From positions 372,001-436,000 of the forward strand of contig NZ_JACIDW010000003.1 in assembly GCF_014196505.1 (NCBI RefSeq): 64,000 nucleotides of DNA. Direction: 5' to 3'. The notes under the pieces are model-generated. The model was not told the origin of the DNA. It saw only the letters and a list, made by a program, of their open reading frames with translations, and searched no databases. This document shows, piece after piece, positions 53,422 to 62,147 of the stretch. Positions within the stretch are counted from its first letter, which is position 1, and each line of letters begins with the position of its first letter. The DNA comes from Rhizobium metallidurans (GTDB lineage Bacteria > Pseudomonadota > Alphaproteobacteria > Rhizobiales > Rhizobiaceae). Both the position numbers and the translations under genes were made by a program.

Positions 53422-54679
53422 AGCTCCGCGAAAAGACGACCTGGCGGACGTCTATGTTTCGGGCGCGGAAACCTGCTTCACAATAAAATAAATAGAACTC
53501 CCAGAGACGCTTGAAGCGCTCGTCGAATCCCAGTGGGCGAACTCGTTCCCACACGGACCAAAACCGCTCCCGCCATTCGGCCAGAGTACGAGCGTAGTCT
53601 AACCCAAAACCGAAGTCTCGCACCAGTGACAAATTCACTTTTCGCCCAAGTTCCGCTAAATGCTCGCGGGTCGGTAGCATGCCGCCGGGAAAAACGTACT
53701 TCTGGATGAAGTCTGGGTTGCTCCTGTACTGTTCGAAAGACTCGGGCCGAATCGTTATGATCTGCAGGCCGGCCTTGCCGCCGGGCTTCAGGCATTGCTC
53801 GAGCTTGGAGAAATAGGCGGGCCAGTATTTCTCGCCCACGGCCTCGAACATCTCGATCGAAACGATCTTGTCGTAGACGCCGGTTTCGTCGCGATAGTCC
53901 TGAAAGCGAAAATCGACCTTGTCGCCGAGACCTGCCTTGCGGATGCGCTCCTCCGCGAATGCCAGCTGCTCGCGGCTGATCGTCAGGCCCGTGACCCGGC
54001 AGTTCAGTTCGCTGGCGGCGAATTCGGCGAACCCGCCCCATCCGCAGCCGATCTCCAGCACGTGGTCACCCGGCTTGATCCCGGTCGCCTCGGCGAGAGC
54101 CCGATACTTGGCGTTTTGCGCCGACTGCAGGTCGTTGGCGCCGGTGGAGTAAAGCGCCGACGAGTAGGTCATCGTCGGATCCAGCCATTGCTTGTAGAAG
54201 TCGTTGCCGAGATCGTAATGCGCCGAGATGTTTCGCTTCGACCCCTTGCGGGTATTTGTATTCATCCAGTGGCGGACGCGTTCGACGAGACGGGGCAGGC
54301 CGCGCTTGCCGTTGGCGTAATCCTGGATCGCCTCGTCGTTGACGATGAACAGTTCGAGGAACGCCGCGATATCGGGGCTGTCCCAATCGCCATCCATGTA
54401 GCTCTCGGCCACGCCGATCGTGCCGTTGGAAAGCGCCCTGTAGCAGATATTCCAGTTCTTCAGGTGGATTTCCGCGTGCTGACCGGGCGTGCCGCCGGTC
54501 ACCAGCACCACGCGACCGTCGGGAAAGACGAGCGTCAGCGAGCCATGCTGCATGCGAAGCAATGCCCTCAGCGCCAGCTTCGCGCGCAGGGGCAACCCCT
54601 TCGAAACCTGTCCGATATTCTGCTGCGTCAGCTGGATCGCGTTGCGTTGAGAATCGGTCAAGTTGCTAGCATCACTCAT
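53420..54679 (-). CDS. cfa: Cyclopropane-fatty-acyl-phospholipid synthase
   Basis: A 419-residue SAM-dependent methyltransferase that adds a methylene bridge across phospholipid double bonds. Seen: ISAHYDLGNDFYKQWLDPTM, the SAM site VLEIGCGWGGFAEFAASELN, GLTISREQLAFAEERIRKA, and EMFEAVGEKYWPAYFSKLEQ. GGAGGAG precedes ATG 54679. Last of the photolyase-oxidoreductase-DUF1365-cfa series, though separated by 164 bases from DUF1365. CfaA is part of the RpoE singlet-oxygen regulon in Rhodobacter. Confidence 0.94.
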   Translation of the reverse strand: MSDASNLTDSQRNAIQLTQQNIGQVSKGLPLRAKLALRALLRMQHGSLTLVFPDGRVVLVTGGTPGQHAEIHLKNWNICYRALSNGTIGVAESYMDGDWDSPDIAAFLELFIVNDEAIQDYANGKRGLPRLVERVRHWMNTNTRKGSKRNISAHYDLGNDFYKQWLDPTMTYSSALYSTGANDLQSAQNAKYRALAEATGIKPGDHVLEIGCGWGGFAEFAASELNCRVTGLTISREQLAFAEERIRKAGLGDKVDFRFQDYRDETGVYDKIVSIEMFEAVGEKYWPAYFSKLEQCLKPGGKAGLQIITIRPESFEQYRSNPDFIQKYVFPGGMLPTREHLAELGRKVNLSLVRDFGFGLDYARTLAEWRERFWSVWERVRPLGFDERFKRLWEFYLFYCEAGFRARNIDVRQVVFSRS

Positions 54680-54774
54680 GGTTTTCTCCTCCGGCAAGAT
54701 TTGGCCGGTTCAGGACGACGATGCGCTGAAAAACTCCGCCCCCCGGCGATTGCTTTGAACGCTATCGTAAAAAT

Positions 54775-54800
54775 TGGAAAAGCCAAACAATTTTCCAATC
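54775..54800 (-). terminator. A/T-rich hairpin between DUF1365 and cfa
   Basis: ATTGGAAAA and TTTTCCAAT pair around a nine-base loop; on the minus strand the second arm is followed by TTTTT. It may partly terminate the upstream operon ahead of cfa. Confidence 0.45.
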
Positions 54801-54843
54801 CCGTGTGGCGCGCGATCGACGTATATATCGAAGCGCGCTTATG

Positions 54844-55686
54844 TTATTCCGCTGCCTCCGCCGCTTCTCGTGGCGCGACCACGCTGACGGGTGTGGGTGG
54901 CGCGGGCTTTGCGATATACTTCGCGCCCTTCAGCCACAGTTTCAGCGCTTCCCAATGAATGCCGCCGACGATCCGGATCGGCAGGAACGGGATGGCGGCC
55001 GTCAGCCACGCAAGGTTTCTCGTCGTGATGGCCAGCTGTTGTCCGGAGAAGGTCGCCGCGAGCAGCGGGCCATCGGCGTCGGTCTCCAGAATACGCCAGC
55101 GGATCTCCTTGCCCGGCGGCAGCATGCGGAAATTGTAGCGCATGCCCATCTCGATGAAGGGCGAGACGTGAAAGATCTTCTCGCAGCTCTGCCGAACACC
55201 GCTCTCGCTGACTTCGCCTGAGCCGACAGGGCAGACATAGGTGTGCCGCTCTCCGAACGTGTTGCGAACCTCGTAGATCATCGCGATCAGCTGATCGCGC
55301 GCGTCATAGGCATGGTAGACGGAGAGCGGGTTGAAGACGTAGCCGAGGATGCGGGGATAGCAGACCAGCACGATGCGGCGGGCGGCAATTCCCGCCCGCG
55401 CCAGCAGCTCGTCGGCATGCGCCCGGGCGCCCAGCCTGCCGCCATGGTCGCTCTCGTGAAACGACACGGCATTGCGCCCGTTCACCGAAAACAGCACGGA
55501 CAGCCGATCCGCCTCGTCCAGCCGGTCGAGATCGATCGCCATCGAGAATACGCGGTAGCGAAAGCGGTGGCCGAAGGGCTTCATGCGCTGGTGCATGACG
55601 TCGCCGACATAGAGTGCGGCCGCGGCCTCGGGCGGCGGCCCGTTGTCGCGCATGCTCATGCCACGTCCTTCGCGTTCCTGCGTCAT
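54844..55686 (-). CDS. DUF1365 family protein
   Basis: A 280-residue protein of unknown reaction. Pattern seen: LYVGDVMHQRMKPFGHRFRY, RVFSMAIDLDRLDEADRLSV, YPRILGYVFNPLSVYHAYDA, and YEVRNTFGERHTYVCPVG. The start ATG overlaps the stop of the oxidoreductase gene (ATGA, 55683-55686), indicating translational coupling. DUF1365 proteins accompany the FAD oxidoreductase and cyclopropane synthase in many genomes, including the RpoE-ChrR cluster, and may act in fatty-acid modification. Confidence 0.9.
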   Translation of the reverse strand: MTQEREGRGMSMRDNGPPPEAAAALYVGDVMHQRMKPFGHRFRYRVFSMAIDLDRLDEADRLSVLFSVNGRNAVSFHESDHGGRLGARAHADELLARAGIAARRIVLVCYPRILGYVFNPLSVYHAYDARDQLIAMIYEVRNTFGERHTYVCPVGSGEVSESGVRQSCEKIFHVSPFIEMGMRYNFRMLPPGKEIRWRILETDADGPLLAATFSGQQLAITTRNLAWLTAAIPFLPIRIVGGIHWEALKLWLKGAKYIAKPAPPTPVSVVAPREAAEAAE

Positions 55687-57020
55687 GCGACGGCGTCCAG
55701 CTCCGGTTCGATGTCGTTTGTCTTGAGCGTGCTCCAGGGCAGCGTCGCGCCGAGCGCCTTGGCGGCCATGAGGCCCGACGTCAGTCCATCCTCGTGGAAA
55801 CCATAGCCCGTCCAGGCGCCGGCGAAGTAGCAGCCATTGCGTCCCTGTATGTTCACGAGCGCGCGCTGCGCCTGCACGCTGTCGGCGCAGAACTGCGGAT
55901 GCTCGTAGCTGAACTCGGCGAAGACCTTGCGCGGGTCCGGCTCGCGATCGGGGTTGAGCGTAACGAATAGCGGGAACCGCTCGTCGATCGCCTGCAGCTT
56001 GTTCATCCAGTAGGTCACGGCGACATCGGCGTTACCATCGGCCGAGCTGGAGCGCAGATAGTTCCACGAGGCCCAGACCTTGCGGCGCTGCGGCATCAGC
56101 GTCGGATCGCGATGGAGCACGACCCTGTTCGGCTGATAGGGAACCGCCGCGAGCAGCCGCTTTTCCTCATCGGTCGCGTCGGCGAGCATGCGTCGCGTCT
56201 GATCGCTGTGCGCGGCAAGGATCACCTTGTCGAAATGGCGCTGCTCGCCACTTTCGTCGATGATCGTGACGCCATTCTCGGTTCGAAGCACCGCGCGTAC
56301 GCCGAGCCCTAGCTTCAACCTGTCACCCAGAGGCTCAAGCAGTCTGTCGAGATAGTTGCGGCTGCCGCCGGTCACCGTGCGCCACTGGTGCTGCCTGGAA
56401 TAGATCAGCCGGTGGTTGTCGAAGAAATTGACGAAGTGCTCGGCCGGAAACTGCATCATCTTCGCCGCCGGCGTAGACCAGATCGCCGCCGCCATCGGCA
56501 CCAGGTAGTTGTTGGTGAACCCGGGCGAGAAACCGCGCCAGTCGAGATAGTCGCCGATCGAGCGCGCGGCGAGGTGACCGGCGGCGCGGTCGACGAGGCA
56601 TGTCTTGTTGAAGCGCAGGATCTCGCGGATCATCAACAGGAAGGAGGGGCGTACCAAATTGCGCTTCTGCGCGAAGATCGAAGACAGGCCGGCGCCGCTC
56701 CACTCCAGCTTGCCGTGGTCGAGCGAGAGCGAAAAGCTCATGTCGCTGGCATGGGTGGCGACGCCGAGCCGCGCGAACAGCGCCGTCAGGTTCGGGTAGT
56801 TCGGCTCGTTGTAGACGATGAAGCCGGTATCGACGGGAATGCGCATTCCGTCGTAATCGACATCGACGGTGGCGGTGTGGCCGCCGGCGCGAGCTTCCTT
56901 CTCGTAGAGCGTCACGTCATGCAGCGGATTTAGCGCCCATGCCGCCGATGCTCCGGAGACGCCGGAACCGATGACCGCGATTTTCAGGCGACTATGCGGA
57001 TGGTGAAAATGCGCGTTCAT
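55683..57020 (-). CDS. FAD-dependent oxidoreductase (amine oxidase/desaturase-like)
   Basis: A 445-residue flavoprotein. The FAD loop is KIAVIGSGVSGASAAWALN; further motifs are DTGFIVYNEPNYPNLTALF, AWTGYGFHEDGLTSGLMAAK (C-terminal flavin contact) and VPMAAAIWSTPAAKMMQFPA. The family is annotated as NAD/FAD-binding or amine oxidase but the substrate, probably a membrane lipid or fatty acid, is not established. ATG 57020 overlaps the photolyase stop (ATGA). The longer frame to 57686 runs inside the photolyase and is a shadow. Confidence 0.9.
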   Translation of the reverse strand: MNAHFHHPHSRLKIAVIGSGVSGASAAWALNPLHDVTLYEKEARAGGHTATVDVDYDGMRIPVDTGFIVYNEPNYPNLTALFARLGVATHASDMSFSLSLDHGKLEWSGAGLSSIFAQKRNLVRPSFLLMIREILRFNKTCLVDRAAGHLAARSIGDYLDWRGFSPGFTNNYLVPMAAAIWSTPAAKMMQFPAEHFVNFFDNHRLIYSRQHQWRTVTGGSRNYLDRLLEPLGDRLKLGLGVRAVLRTENGVTIIDESGEQRHFDKVILAAHSDQTRRMLADATDEEKRLLAAVPYQPNRVVLHRDPTLMPQRRKVWASWNYLRSSSADGNADVAVTYWMNKLQAIDERFPLFVTLNPDREPDPRKVFAEFSYEHPQFCADSVQAQRALVNIQGRNGCYFAGAWTGYGFHEDGLTSGLMAAKALGATLPWSTLKTNDIEPELDAVA

Positions 57021-58462
57021 GCGGCGTCCTTTACGGCGTTGTAGGCTTTCAACGCCCGGTCGCGGGCGGTCGCGTGGTCGACGATCGGCTTGGGATAGGT
57101 CTCGCCGAGCCGGATGTCCGCCTTGTCGAGCACGCTCTGGGGTGCTGCGAACGGCTTGTGGATGTATTTGGTGTCGAGCGCGGCAAGCTCGGGAACGAAC
57201 TCGCGGACATAAGCGCCATCGCGATCGAATTTCTCGCCCTGCAGCACGGGGTTGAAGATGCGGAAAAAGGGGGCGGCATCGGCGCCGCAGCCCGCCACCC
57301 ATTGCCAGCTGGCGGCATTGCTCGCCGGATCGGCATCGACGAGCGTGTCGCGAAACCAGGCTTCGCCGCGACGCCAGTCGATCATCAGGTCCTTGATCAG
57401 GAAAGAGGCGACGATCATCCGCACCCGATTGTGCATGAAGCCATGCTTCCAGAGCTGGCGCATGCCGGCGTCGACGATCGGATAGCCGGTCATACCCTTG
57501 GTCCAGGCACGAAAATGCGTCTCGCTGTTGCTCCATTCGAACCCGTCGAAACGATCGTTCCAGTTGGCGTAGGGCAGTTTCGGGAAGTGAAACAGCAGAT
57601 GGTAGGAGAATTCGCGCCAGGCGAGCTCCTTGCGGAAATGAACCAGATCGTCCGCCGGCACGTCCAGCCCACGCGTCTCCTCCCATATGCGGGCCGGCGA
57701 TATCACGCCGAGCGCCAGATAGGGCGACATCATCGAGGTCGACTGCCTGGCCGGAAAGTCGCGGTCGGATTTGTAGCCGTCGAGGCTTTCATCGAGAAAA
57801 TCGGCGAGCCGTTCGCGCGCCGCCTCTTCGCCGGCAGTCCAGACTTCGTCGAAATCCTTGGCCCAGTCCGGCTTCGTGGGCAGAAGCTTCCAGGATGTCA
57901 GCGTCTCGCTTGCGGCGAGCTCCGGCCCGAATTCGACCTTCCTGGGCGCATCGACAGGGTGAGGCGGCTCGCCGGCGCCCTCAAGCGCTCGCCAGAACGG
58001 CGTATACACACGGTAAGGCGTCCCACCTCCGGTCTTCAGCCGCGACGGCTCATGCAGCAGCTGGCCGGCGAAGCTCTGCGCATCCAGGCCCTGCTGCTCA
58101 AGCTCCCGCTTGATGCGCGTATCGATGGCGATGCCGGGCGGATCGTAGCGGCGGTTCCACATGACCGTGTCCGCACCCGTCTTCTTGATCACGGCGCCGA
58201 GCACATCGAGCGCATCGCCGCTCACAAGATTGAGCGTGCCGCCAAGCGCTTCGATCGATGCGGTGAGCGACGCCAGCGAGTGATGCAGCCACCAAGCCTG
58301 CGCGCCGCCAAGGGGGCCGGTGCCGGAAGAGGAGGGCTCGCGGATATAGAGGGGAATGATCGGGCGTCCGGTGCGGCAGGCCGCATGCAGCGCATGATTG
58401 TCGTCGAGGCGAAGATCCTTGCGAAACCAGAGGATAAGCGGCTTTGCGGCGTCGTCGGACAA
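57017..58462 (-). CDS. phr: Deoxyribodipyrimidine photolyase (CPD class I)
   Basis: A 481-residue light-driven DNA repair enzyme. N-terminal antenna-binding domain: PLILWFRKDLRLDDNHALHA; C-terminal FAD domain: RKELAWREFSYHLLFHFPKL, RMIVASFLIKDLMIDWRRGE, DADPASNAASWQWVAGCGAD and FRIFNPVLQGEKFDRDGAYV. The start is TTG 58462 with AGGGG upstream. First gene of the operon; an ECF-type promoter lies immediately ahead. Photolyase is a core RpoE target in the singlet-oxygen response. Confidence 0.95.
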   Translation of the reverse strand: MSDDAAKPLILWFRKDLRLDDNHALHAACRTGRPIIPLYIREPSSSGTGPLGGAQAWWLHHSLASLTASIEALGGTLNLVSGDALDVLGAVIKKTGADTVMWNRRYDPPGIAIDTRIKRELEQQGLDAQSFAGQLLHEPSRLKTGGGTPYRVYTPFWRALEGAGEPPHPVDAPRKVEFGPELAASETLTSWKLLPTKPDWAKDFDEVWTAGEEAARERLADFLDESLDGYKSDRDFPARQSTSMMSPYLALGVISPARIWEETRGLDVPADDLVHFRKELAWREFSYHLLFHFPKLPYANWNDRFDGFEWSNSETHFRAWTKGMTGYPIVDAGMRQLWKHGFMHNRVRMIVASFLIKDLMIDWRRGEAWFRDTLVDADPASNAASWQWVAGCGADAAPFFRIFNPVLQGEKFDRDGAYVREFVPELAALDTKYIHKPFAAPQSVLDKADIRLGETYPKPIVDHATARDRALKAYNAVKDAA

Positions 58463-58492
58463 TGAATGTGATCCCCTGTTTCTCTGTTGTCT

Positions 58493-58522
58493 CTGTTACG
58501 AAGCTACGGGGAGTGTGGATCA
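58493..58522 (-). promoter_or_regulatory. ECF (RpoE/ChrR)-type promoter of the photolyase operon
   Basis: On the minus strand TGATCC (58522-58517), an 18-base spacer and TAACAG (58498-58493). The Rhodobacter RpoE type is TGATCC-N18-TAAG-like. The start site would be near 58486, about 24 bases before the TTG start, with AGGGGAT between as ribosome site. Confidence 0.5.
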
Positions 58523-58757
58523 AAAGTTTCAGCCTGTATAAAGATTTAACACTGAAATCCGCGAATTGTCCGAAAGGATCGACGGTCGCGCGTCTCGCGG
58601 GTCGATCGTCGCCCGCAGGCGGTATCAGCATAGCGAATTTTCCCCTCGTTCGCGCATGCAGGGATGCGCATTCCTTTAATCTACTAAAAATGTAGAGAAT
58701 GCTACTCCATCAGATGCCGGCCGGAAAAAAAACACGGCCGCACAGGAGCAGACGACG

Positions 58758-58958
58758 ATGAGTATCATCAGGCATTTCGACCGCCTTTGCGCTATCCGCG
58801 ACCAGCTGGAAGCCAGGCTCGAGCTCCATGAAGCGCGATATTGCTTCGGCAGCGAGGATGTCGACGACGGCACGGGCGCCGATCTGCGCGAGCGCATCAT
58901 GCAGATGACGGACGAGATTTCGGCGCTCATGCACAGCCCGCGCTATTCCGATTTCTAG
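58758..58958 (+). CDS. Small hypothetical protein
   Basis: A 66-residue helical acidic protein (MSIIRHFDRLCAIRDQLEAR, LELHEARYCFGSEDVDDGTG, RIMQMTDEISALMHSPRY). AGGAG precedes ATG 58758. It ends nine bases before the hydrolase start, so the two are co-transcribed. Not recognised. Confidence 0.6.
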   Translation: MSIIRHFDRLCAIRDQLEARLELHEARYCFGSEDVDDGTGADLRERIMQMTDEISALMHSPRYSDF

Positions 58959-58967
58959 GAGGGCGCG

Positions 58968-59558
58968 ATGACCGCGACATTGATCATCCCCGGGCTATAT
59001 GGATCCGACCACGGCCATTGGCAGCGCTTCTGGCTCCACGACCGCCCCGAGAGCGTTCTGGTCGAGCAGGACGATTGGGACGATCCACTGGTCGATCGCT
59101 GGGCCGAGCGGCTCGAAGCAGCGCTCATCGAGCACGGCGAGGCCTATATCGTCGCCCACAGTCTCGGCTGCCTGCTCGCGGCGAAGTTCGCCGACCGGCC
59201 GTCGGCGCGCCGGATCAAGGGTGCGCTGCTCGTCGCCCCATGCGACCTGCGCCCCACCGAACGCCGGCATCCGGACGCGGCCATCCGCTTCGGGCCGATG
59301 CCGACAAGGGCGCTGCCATTTCCAAGCATCACCGTCGGCAGCCTGAATGACCATTACATGGAACTCGACCGCCTGACGCTTTACGCGCGTCTCTGGAAGA
59401 CGGATCTCAGGAACATCGGCCTGGCGGGCCACATCAATATCGCCAGCGGCTTCGGCCGCTGGACCGGCGGCTACGCCCTGTTCGACAATCTCCGGGAGAA
59501 GGCGAAGGCGCCGAGGCGATACGCACCAGATCACACCCCGCACACCTCGCTTGGCTGA
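58968..59558 (+). CDS. RBBP9/YdeN family alpha/beta hydrolase
   Basis: A 196-residue serine hydrolase. The nucleophile elbow is YIVAHSLGCLLAAKF; the Asp region VGSLNDHYMELDRL and the histidine in LAGHINIASGFGRW complete the triad in the order of this family. AGGAGGG precedes ATG 58968. Bacterial RBBP9-like enzymes have no fixed substrate. The C-terminal tail (about 20 residues) is basic and unconserved. Confidence 0.88.
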   Translation: MTATLIIPGLYGSDHGHWQRFWLHDRPESVLVEQDDWDDPLVDRWAERLEAALIEHGEAYIVAHSLGCLLAAKFADRPSARRIKGALLVAPCDLRPTERRHPDAAIRFGPMPTRALPFPSITVGSLNDHYMELDRLTLYARLWKTDLRNIGLAGHINIASGFGRWTGGYALFDNLREKAKAPRRYAPDHTPHTSLG

Positions 59559-59679
59559 TCGCCATTGCCGTTCGATGTAATCGTGCGCGCACATATCCCC
59601 CGAACGGTGAAGCGCGACCGGTGTCGTAATGTTGTAATGTAGCCCTCATCGATAGCATGTGACGGATGGGAGGCCGGAT

Positions 59680-60114
59680 ATGTGGTATAATGTTGCCTTG
59701 GCCATGACGCTTGTGGCGCTTACCCTGACCAGTTGTCAGACCGTGGTGAAAACCACGCCGACGCAAATGTCGACGGTGAGGATGACATGTGATCCCGCCA
59801 CCAACCGTTGCCAGACCCCGGAATTCGGTCTCAAGGAAAAGGCCCGGCAGGGCGAGAGAATCTCATGGACGATGCAGCCGGCCGAGGGCTGGCGGTTGAC
59901 GGGCAATCCGAAGACGACCTTCGCGGGCAAGGGCATCTATGGCGTGGCCGTCACGGCGTGGGACCCCAATTCGCTCACCTGCCAGTGGCACGCGGAGGGT
60001 GATTCCAAGCTCTTCGCCAGCGGCGGATGGGTCGCCGGATACTGCTATGCCGACGCCGAGTTGATACCGCCGCCGAAACCGGTCAAGGTCCGCCCGACGA
60101 AGAAGAAAAAGTAG
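59680..60114 (+). CDS. Putative lipoprotein
   Basis: A 144-residue protein with a lipoprotein signal (MWYNVALAMTLVALTLTSC), lipobox LTSC with Cys about residue 19. The mature part has a Cys pair (CDPATNRC), a Trp-rich middle (RISWTMQPAEGWRLTGNP, TCQWHAEGDSKLFASGGWVA) and a Lys-rich end. GGGAGG six bases ahead supports ATG 59680 over GTG 59659. Family not recognised. Confidence 0.6.
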   Translation: MWYNVALAMTLVALTLTSCQTVVKTTPTQMSTVRMTCDPATNRCQTPEFGLKEKARQGERISWTMQPAEGWRLTGNPKTTFAGKGIYGVAVTAWDPNSLTCQWHAEGDSKLFASGGWVAGYCYADAELIPPPKPVKVRPTKKKK

Positions 60115-60284
60115 CGTTCCTGATCCGATGGCCGCCGCGGCAAGCGCTGCCGGTGGTCACGATCCGGCAGGGCCGTACGGAAAGCGGCCCCGATGCCATT
60201 GACAAGGACGCCTGTCCGGGCGGAAACCGTTGCAGCAACAACCCCCAGAGGCGCGCTGTCGGCAGCGGGCCGGACAGTCTTCCC

Positions 60285-61508
60285 ATGAATGTTTCAGCAG
60301 TTCACCAGGATAGCGTTCTGCGCCATCCCGGCTATCTCAATTTCGCGGCGTCCCGTGTCTTTTCCTCGCTCTCGTTCCAGTGCGTCGCCATCGCCATGGG
60401 CTGGATGATCTATGACCAGACCCGTAGCGCCTTCGCGCTGGCCATGGTCGGGCTGTGCCAGTTCCTGCCGATGGTGGTGCTGACCTTCGTGGTCGGCCAC
60501 GTCGCCGACCGCTTCGACCGAAGGCGCATCGGCCTCGTCTGCCAGCTGATCCTGGCAATCGTGTCGGCCGCACTTGCGGTCGCCACCTGGCAGAACTGGC
60601 TGACGCCTTCAGGCATCCTGACGGCGGTGACGATCATGGGCGCGACCGTCGCCTTCGAGCGCCCGACGATGGCAGCACTTCTCCCCAGCATCATGCCGCC
60701 ATCGCTGCTTCAGCGCGCGGTGGCGACATCGACCTCGATGATGCAGACGGCGCTGATCGTCGGCCCGTCGCTGGGTGGCCTGCTCTACGGCGTCGATGCC
60801 GTCGCCCCCTTCGCCGTCGCCGCCGTCCTGTTTGCCGTTGCAAGCGTCAACGTCATCTCGATCCGCATGAAATGGACGCCGAGCAGGCGCGAACCGGTCA
60901 CGCTTTCTTCCGTCTTCGCTGGCGTGTCCTTCATCAAGAGCAAGCCCGTGATGCTCGGCACGATCTCGCTCGACCTGTTCGCCGTTCTTCTCGGTGGCGC
61001 TACCGCGCTGCTGCCCATCTTCGCCAGCGATATCCTGCAAGCCGGCCCCTGGGGACTCGGCATGCTGCGCGCGGCGCCGGCGGTCGGTGCGCTCACCATG
61101 TCGATCTTGCTCGCAAGACGCTCACTCACCAGCAAGGTCGGGGCGAAGATGCTGGTTGCCGTGGCCGTATTCGGCGTGGCGACGATCGTGTTTGCCCTGT
61201 CGACCAGCATCGCGCTGTCGATCACGGCGCTTTTCGTGGTGGGAGCGGCCGATACGGTCAGCGTCGTGGTGCGCAGCTCGCTCGTGCAGCTGCTGACACC
61301 GGATTCGATGCGTGGCCGCGTGAACGCCGTCAATTCACTCTTCATCGGCACCTCGAACCAGCTGGGCGAATTTGAATCGGGCATGCTCGCGGGCATGATG
61401 GGCCCCGTCGCCGCCGGCGTTATCGGCGGCGTCGGAACCATCGTCGTGGTGCTCATGTGGACCCGATTGTTTCCGGATCTTCGCAAGGTCGACACGCTGC
61501 AGGGGTAG
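60285..61508 (+). CDS. MFS transporter (EntS/DUF894-like)
   Basis: A 407-residue inner-membrane exporter with about twelve helices. Family pattern: LNFAASRVFSSLSFQCVAIA, MGWMIYDQTRSAFALAMVGL, VGHVADRFDRRRIGLVCQL, the motif A loop (DRFDRRR), and VVRSSLVQLLTPDSMRGRVN near the C-terminus. Similar to the enterobactin exporter EntS and other MFS_3 efflux pumps; substrate unknown. ATG 60285 begins the first helix region; the longer upstream frame is unconserved. Confidence 0.87.
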   Translation: MNVSAVHQDSVLRHPGYLNFAASRVFSSLSFQCVAIAMGWMIYDQTRSAFALAMVGLCQFLPMVVLTFVVGHVADRFDRRRIGLVCQLILAIVSAALAVATWQNWLTPSGILTAVTIMGATVAFERPTMAALLPSIMPPSLLQRAVATSTSMMQTALIVGPSLGGLLYGVDAVAPFAVAAVLFAVASVNVISIRMKWTPSRREPVTLSSVFAGVSFIKSKPVMLGTISLDLFAVLLGGATALLPIFASDILQAGPWGLGMLRAAPAVGALTMSILLARRSLTSKVGAKMLVAVAVFGVATIVFALSTSIALSITALFVVGAADTVSVVVRSSLVQLLTPDSMRGRVNAVNSLFIGTSNQLGEFESGMLAGMMGPVAAGVIGGVGTIVVVLMWTRLFPDLRKVDTLQG

Positions 61509-61631
61509 GGTGCCCGCCGAGTACATGGTCGCCCGGCGTGAAGCAGGAAGTTCGAGCAGCAAGAAATTTACGTGGCGTTTGCTGGCCGCGTGCTAGCTTA
61601 ATGTCCAAGACAGTTTTGAGGAGAGGTCCAC

Positions 61632-61814
61632 ATGAAGCGAATTTCAACCATTCTGGCCGCGGTGACGCTGATCGGCCTTTCGGCGCTCACGGCGGGATGC
61701 ACCAGCGTTCCGACCTCGTCCGGGTCGGCATCCGGCTATGTGCAGGGCGATTCCATGAACCGTGCCTGCTCCGATGGCTTCAGGCCCAGCGACGGGCGTT
61801 CCTGCAGCTACTGA
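61632..61814 (+). CDS. Small lipoprotein
   Basis: A 60-residue protein: signal MKRISTILAAVTLIGLSALT then lipobox TAGC with the lipidated Cys at about residue 23, and a short Ser/Gly-rich mature part ending in two Cys (ACSDGFRPSDGRSC). GAGGAG precedes ATG 61632. Members of this size are common and uncharacterised. Confidence 0.65.
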   Translation: MKRISTILAAVTLIGLSALTAGCTSVPTSSGSASGYVQGDSMNRACSDGFRPSDGRSCSY

Positions 61815-61916
61815 TGTCGCCCTCTCGCGCTTTGTCCCGGCGGCTCGACCATCCGCAGGGATGAGGCGCCGGCGTTGGCGCGGGGTGTGAGGCGTATCGT
61901 CTTGATTTCGGAAAAG

Positions 61917-61949
61917 AAAAAGGCCTGCATTTTTCAATGCAGACCTTTT
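61917..61949. terminator. Terminator of tRNA-Asn and of the small lipoprotein
   Basis: AAAAGG-C-CTGCATT pairs with AATGCAG-A-CCTTTT around TTTC. Read on the minus strand it ends in a T-run after tRNA-Asn; read on the plus strand it also ends in TTTT. Confidence 0.7.
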
Positions 61950-61955
61950 GGAAAC

Positions 61956-62030
61956 TGGCTCCCCGGGCCGGATTCGAACCGGCGACCTGTCGATTAACAG
62001 TCGAATGCTCTACCGCTGAGCTACCAGGGA
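61956..62030 (-). tRNA. tRNA-Asn (anticodon GTT)
   Basis: A 75-base tRNA with encoded CCA: TCCCTGGTAGCTCAGCGG start, anticodon arm CGACTGTTAATCG with GTT, T arm GCCGGTTCGAATCCGGC, end CCCGGGGAGCCA. Intact cloverleaf by reading. Confidence 0.95.
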
Positions 62031-62147
62031 TCACCGCTCGCCGCGGTGTGAGTGGGCTAATACAAATGCTTGCTCGATTTGCCAAGCGGTTTTTTCAAAA
62101 AAATGACATCTCCTTGCAATCATTCGGGTTATCCCCACATGGTGGGG

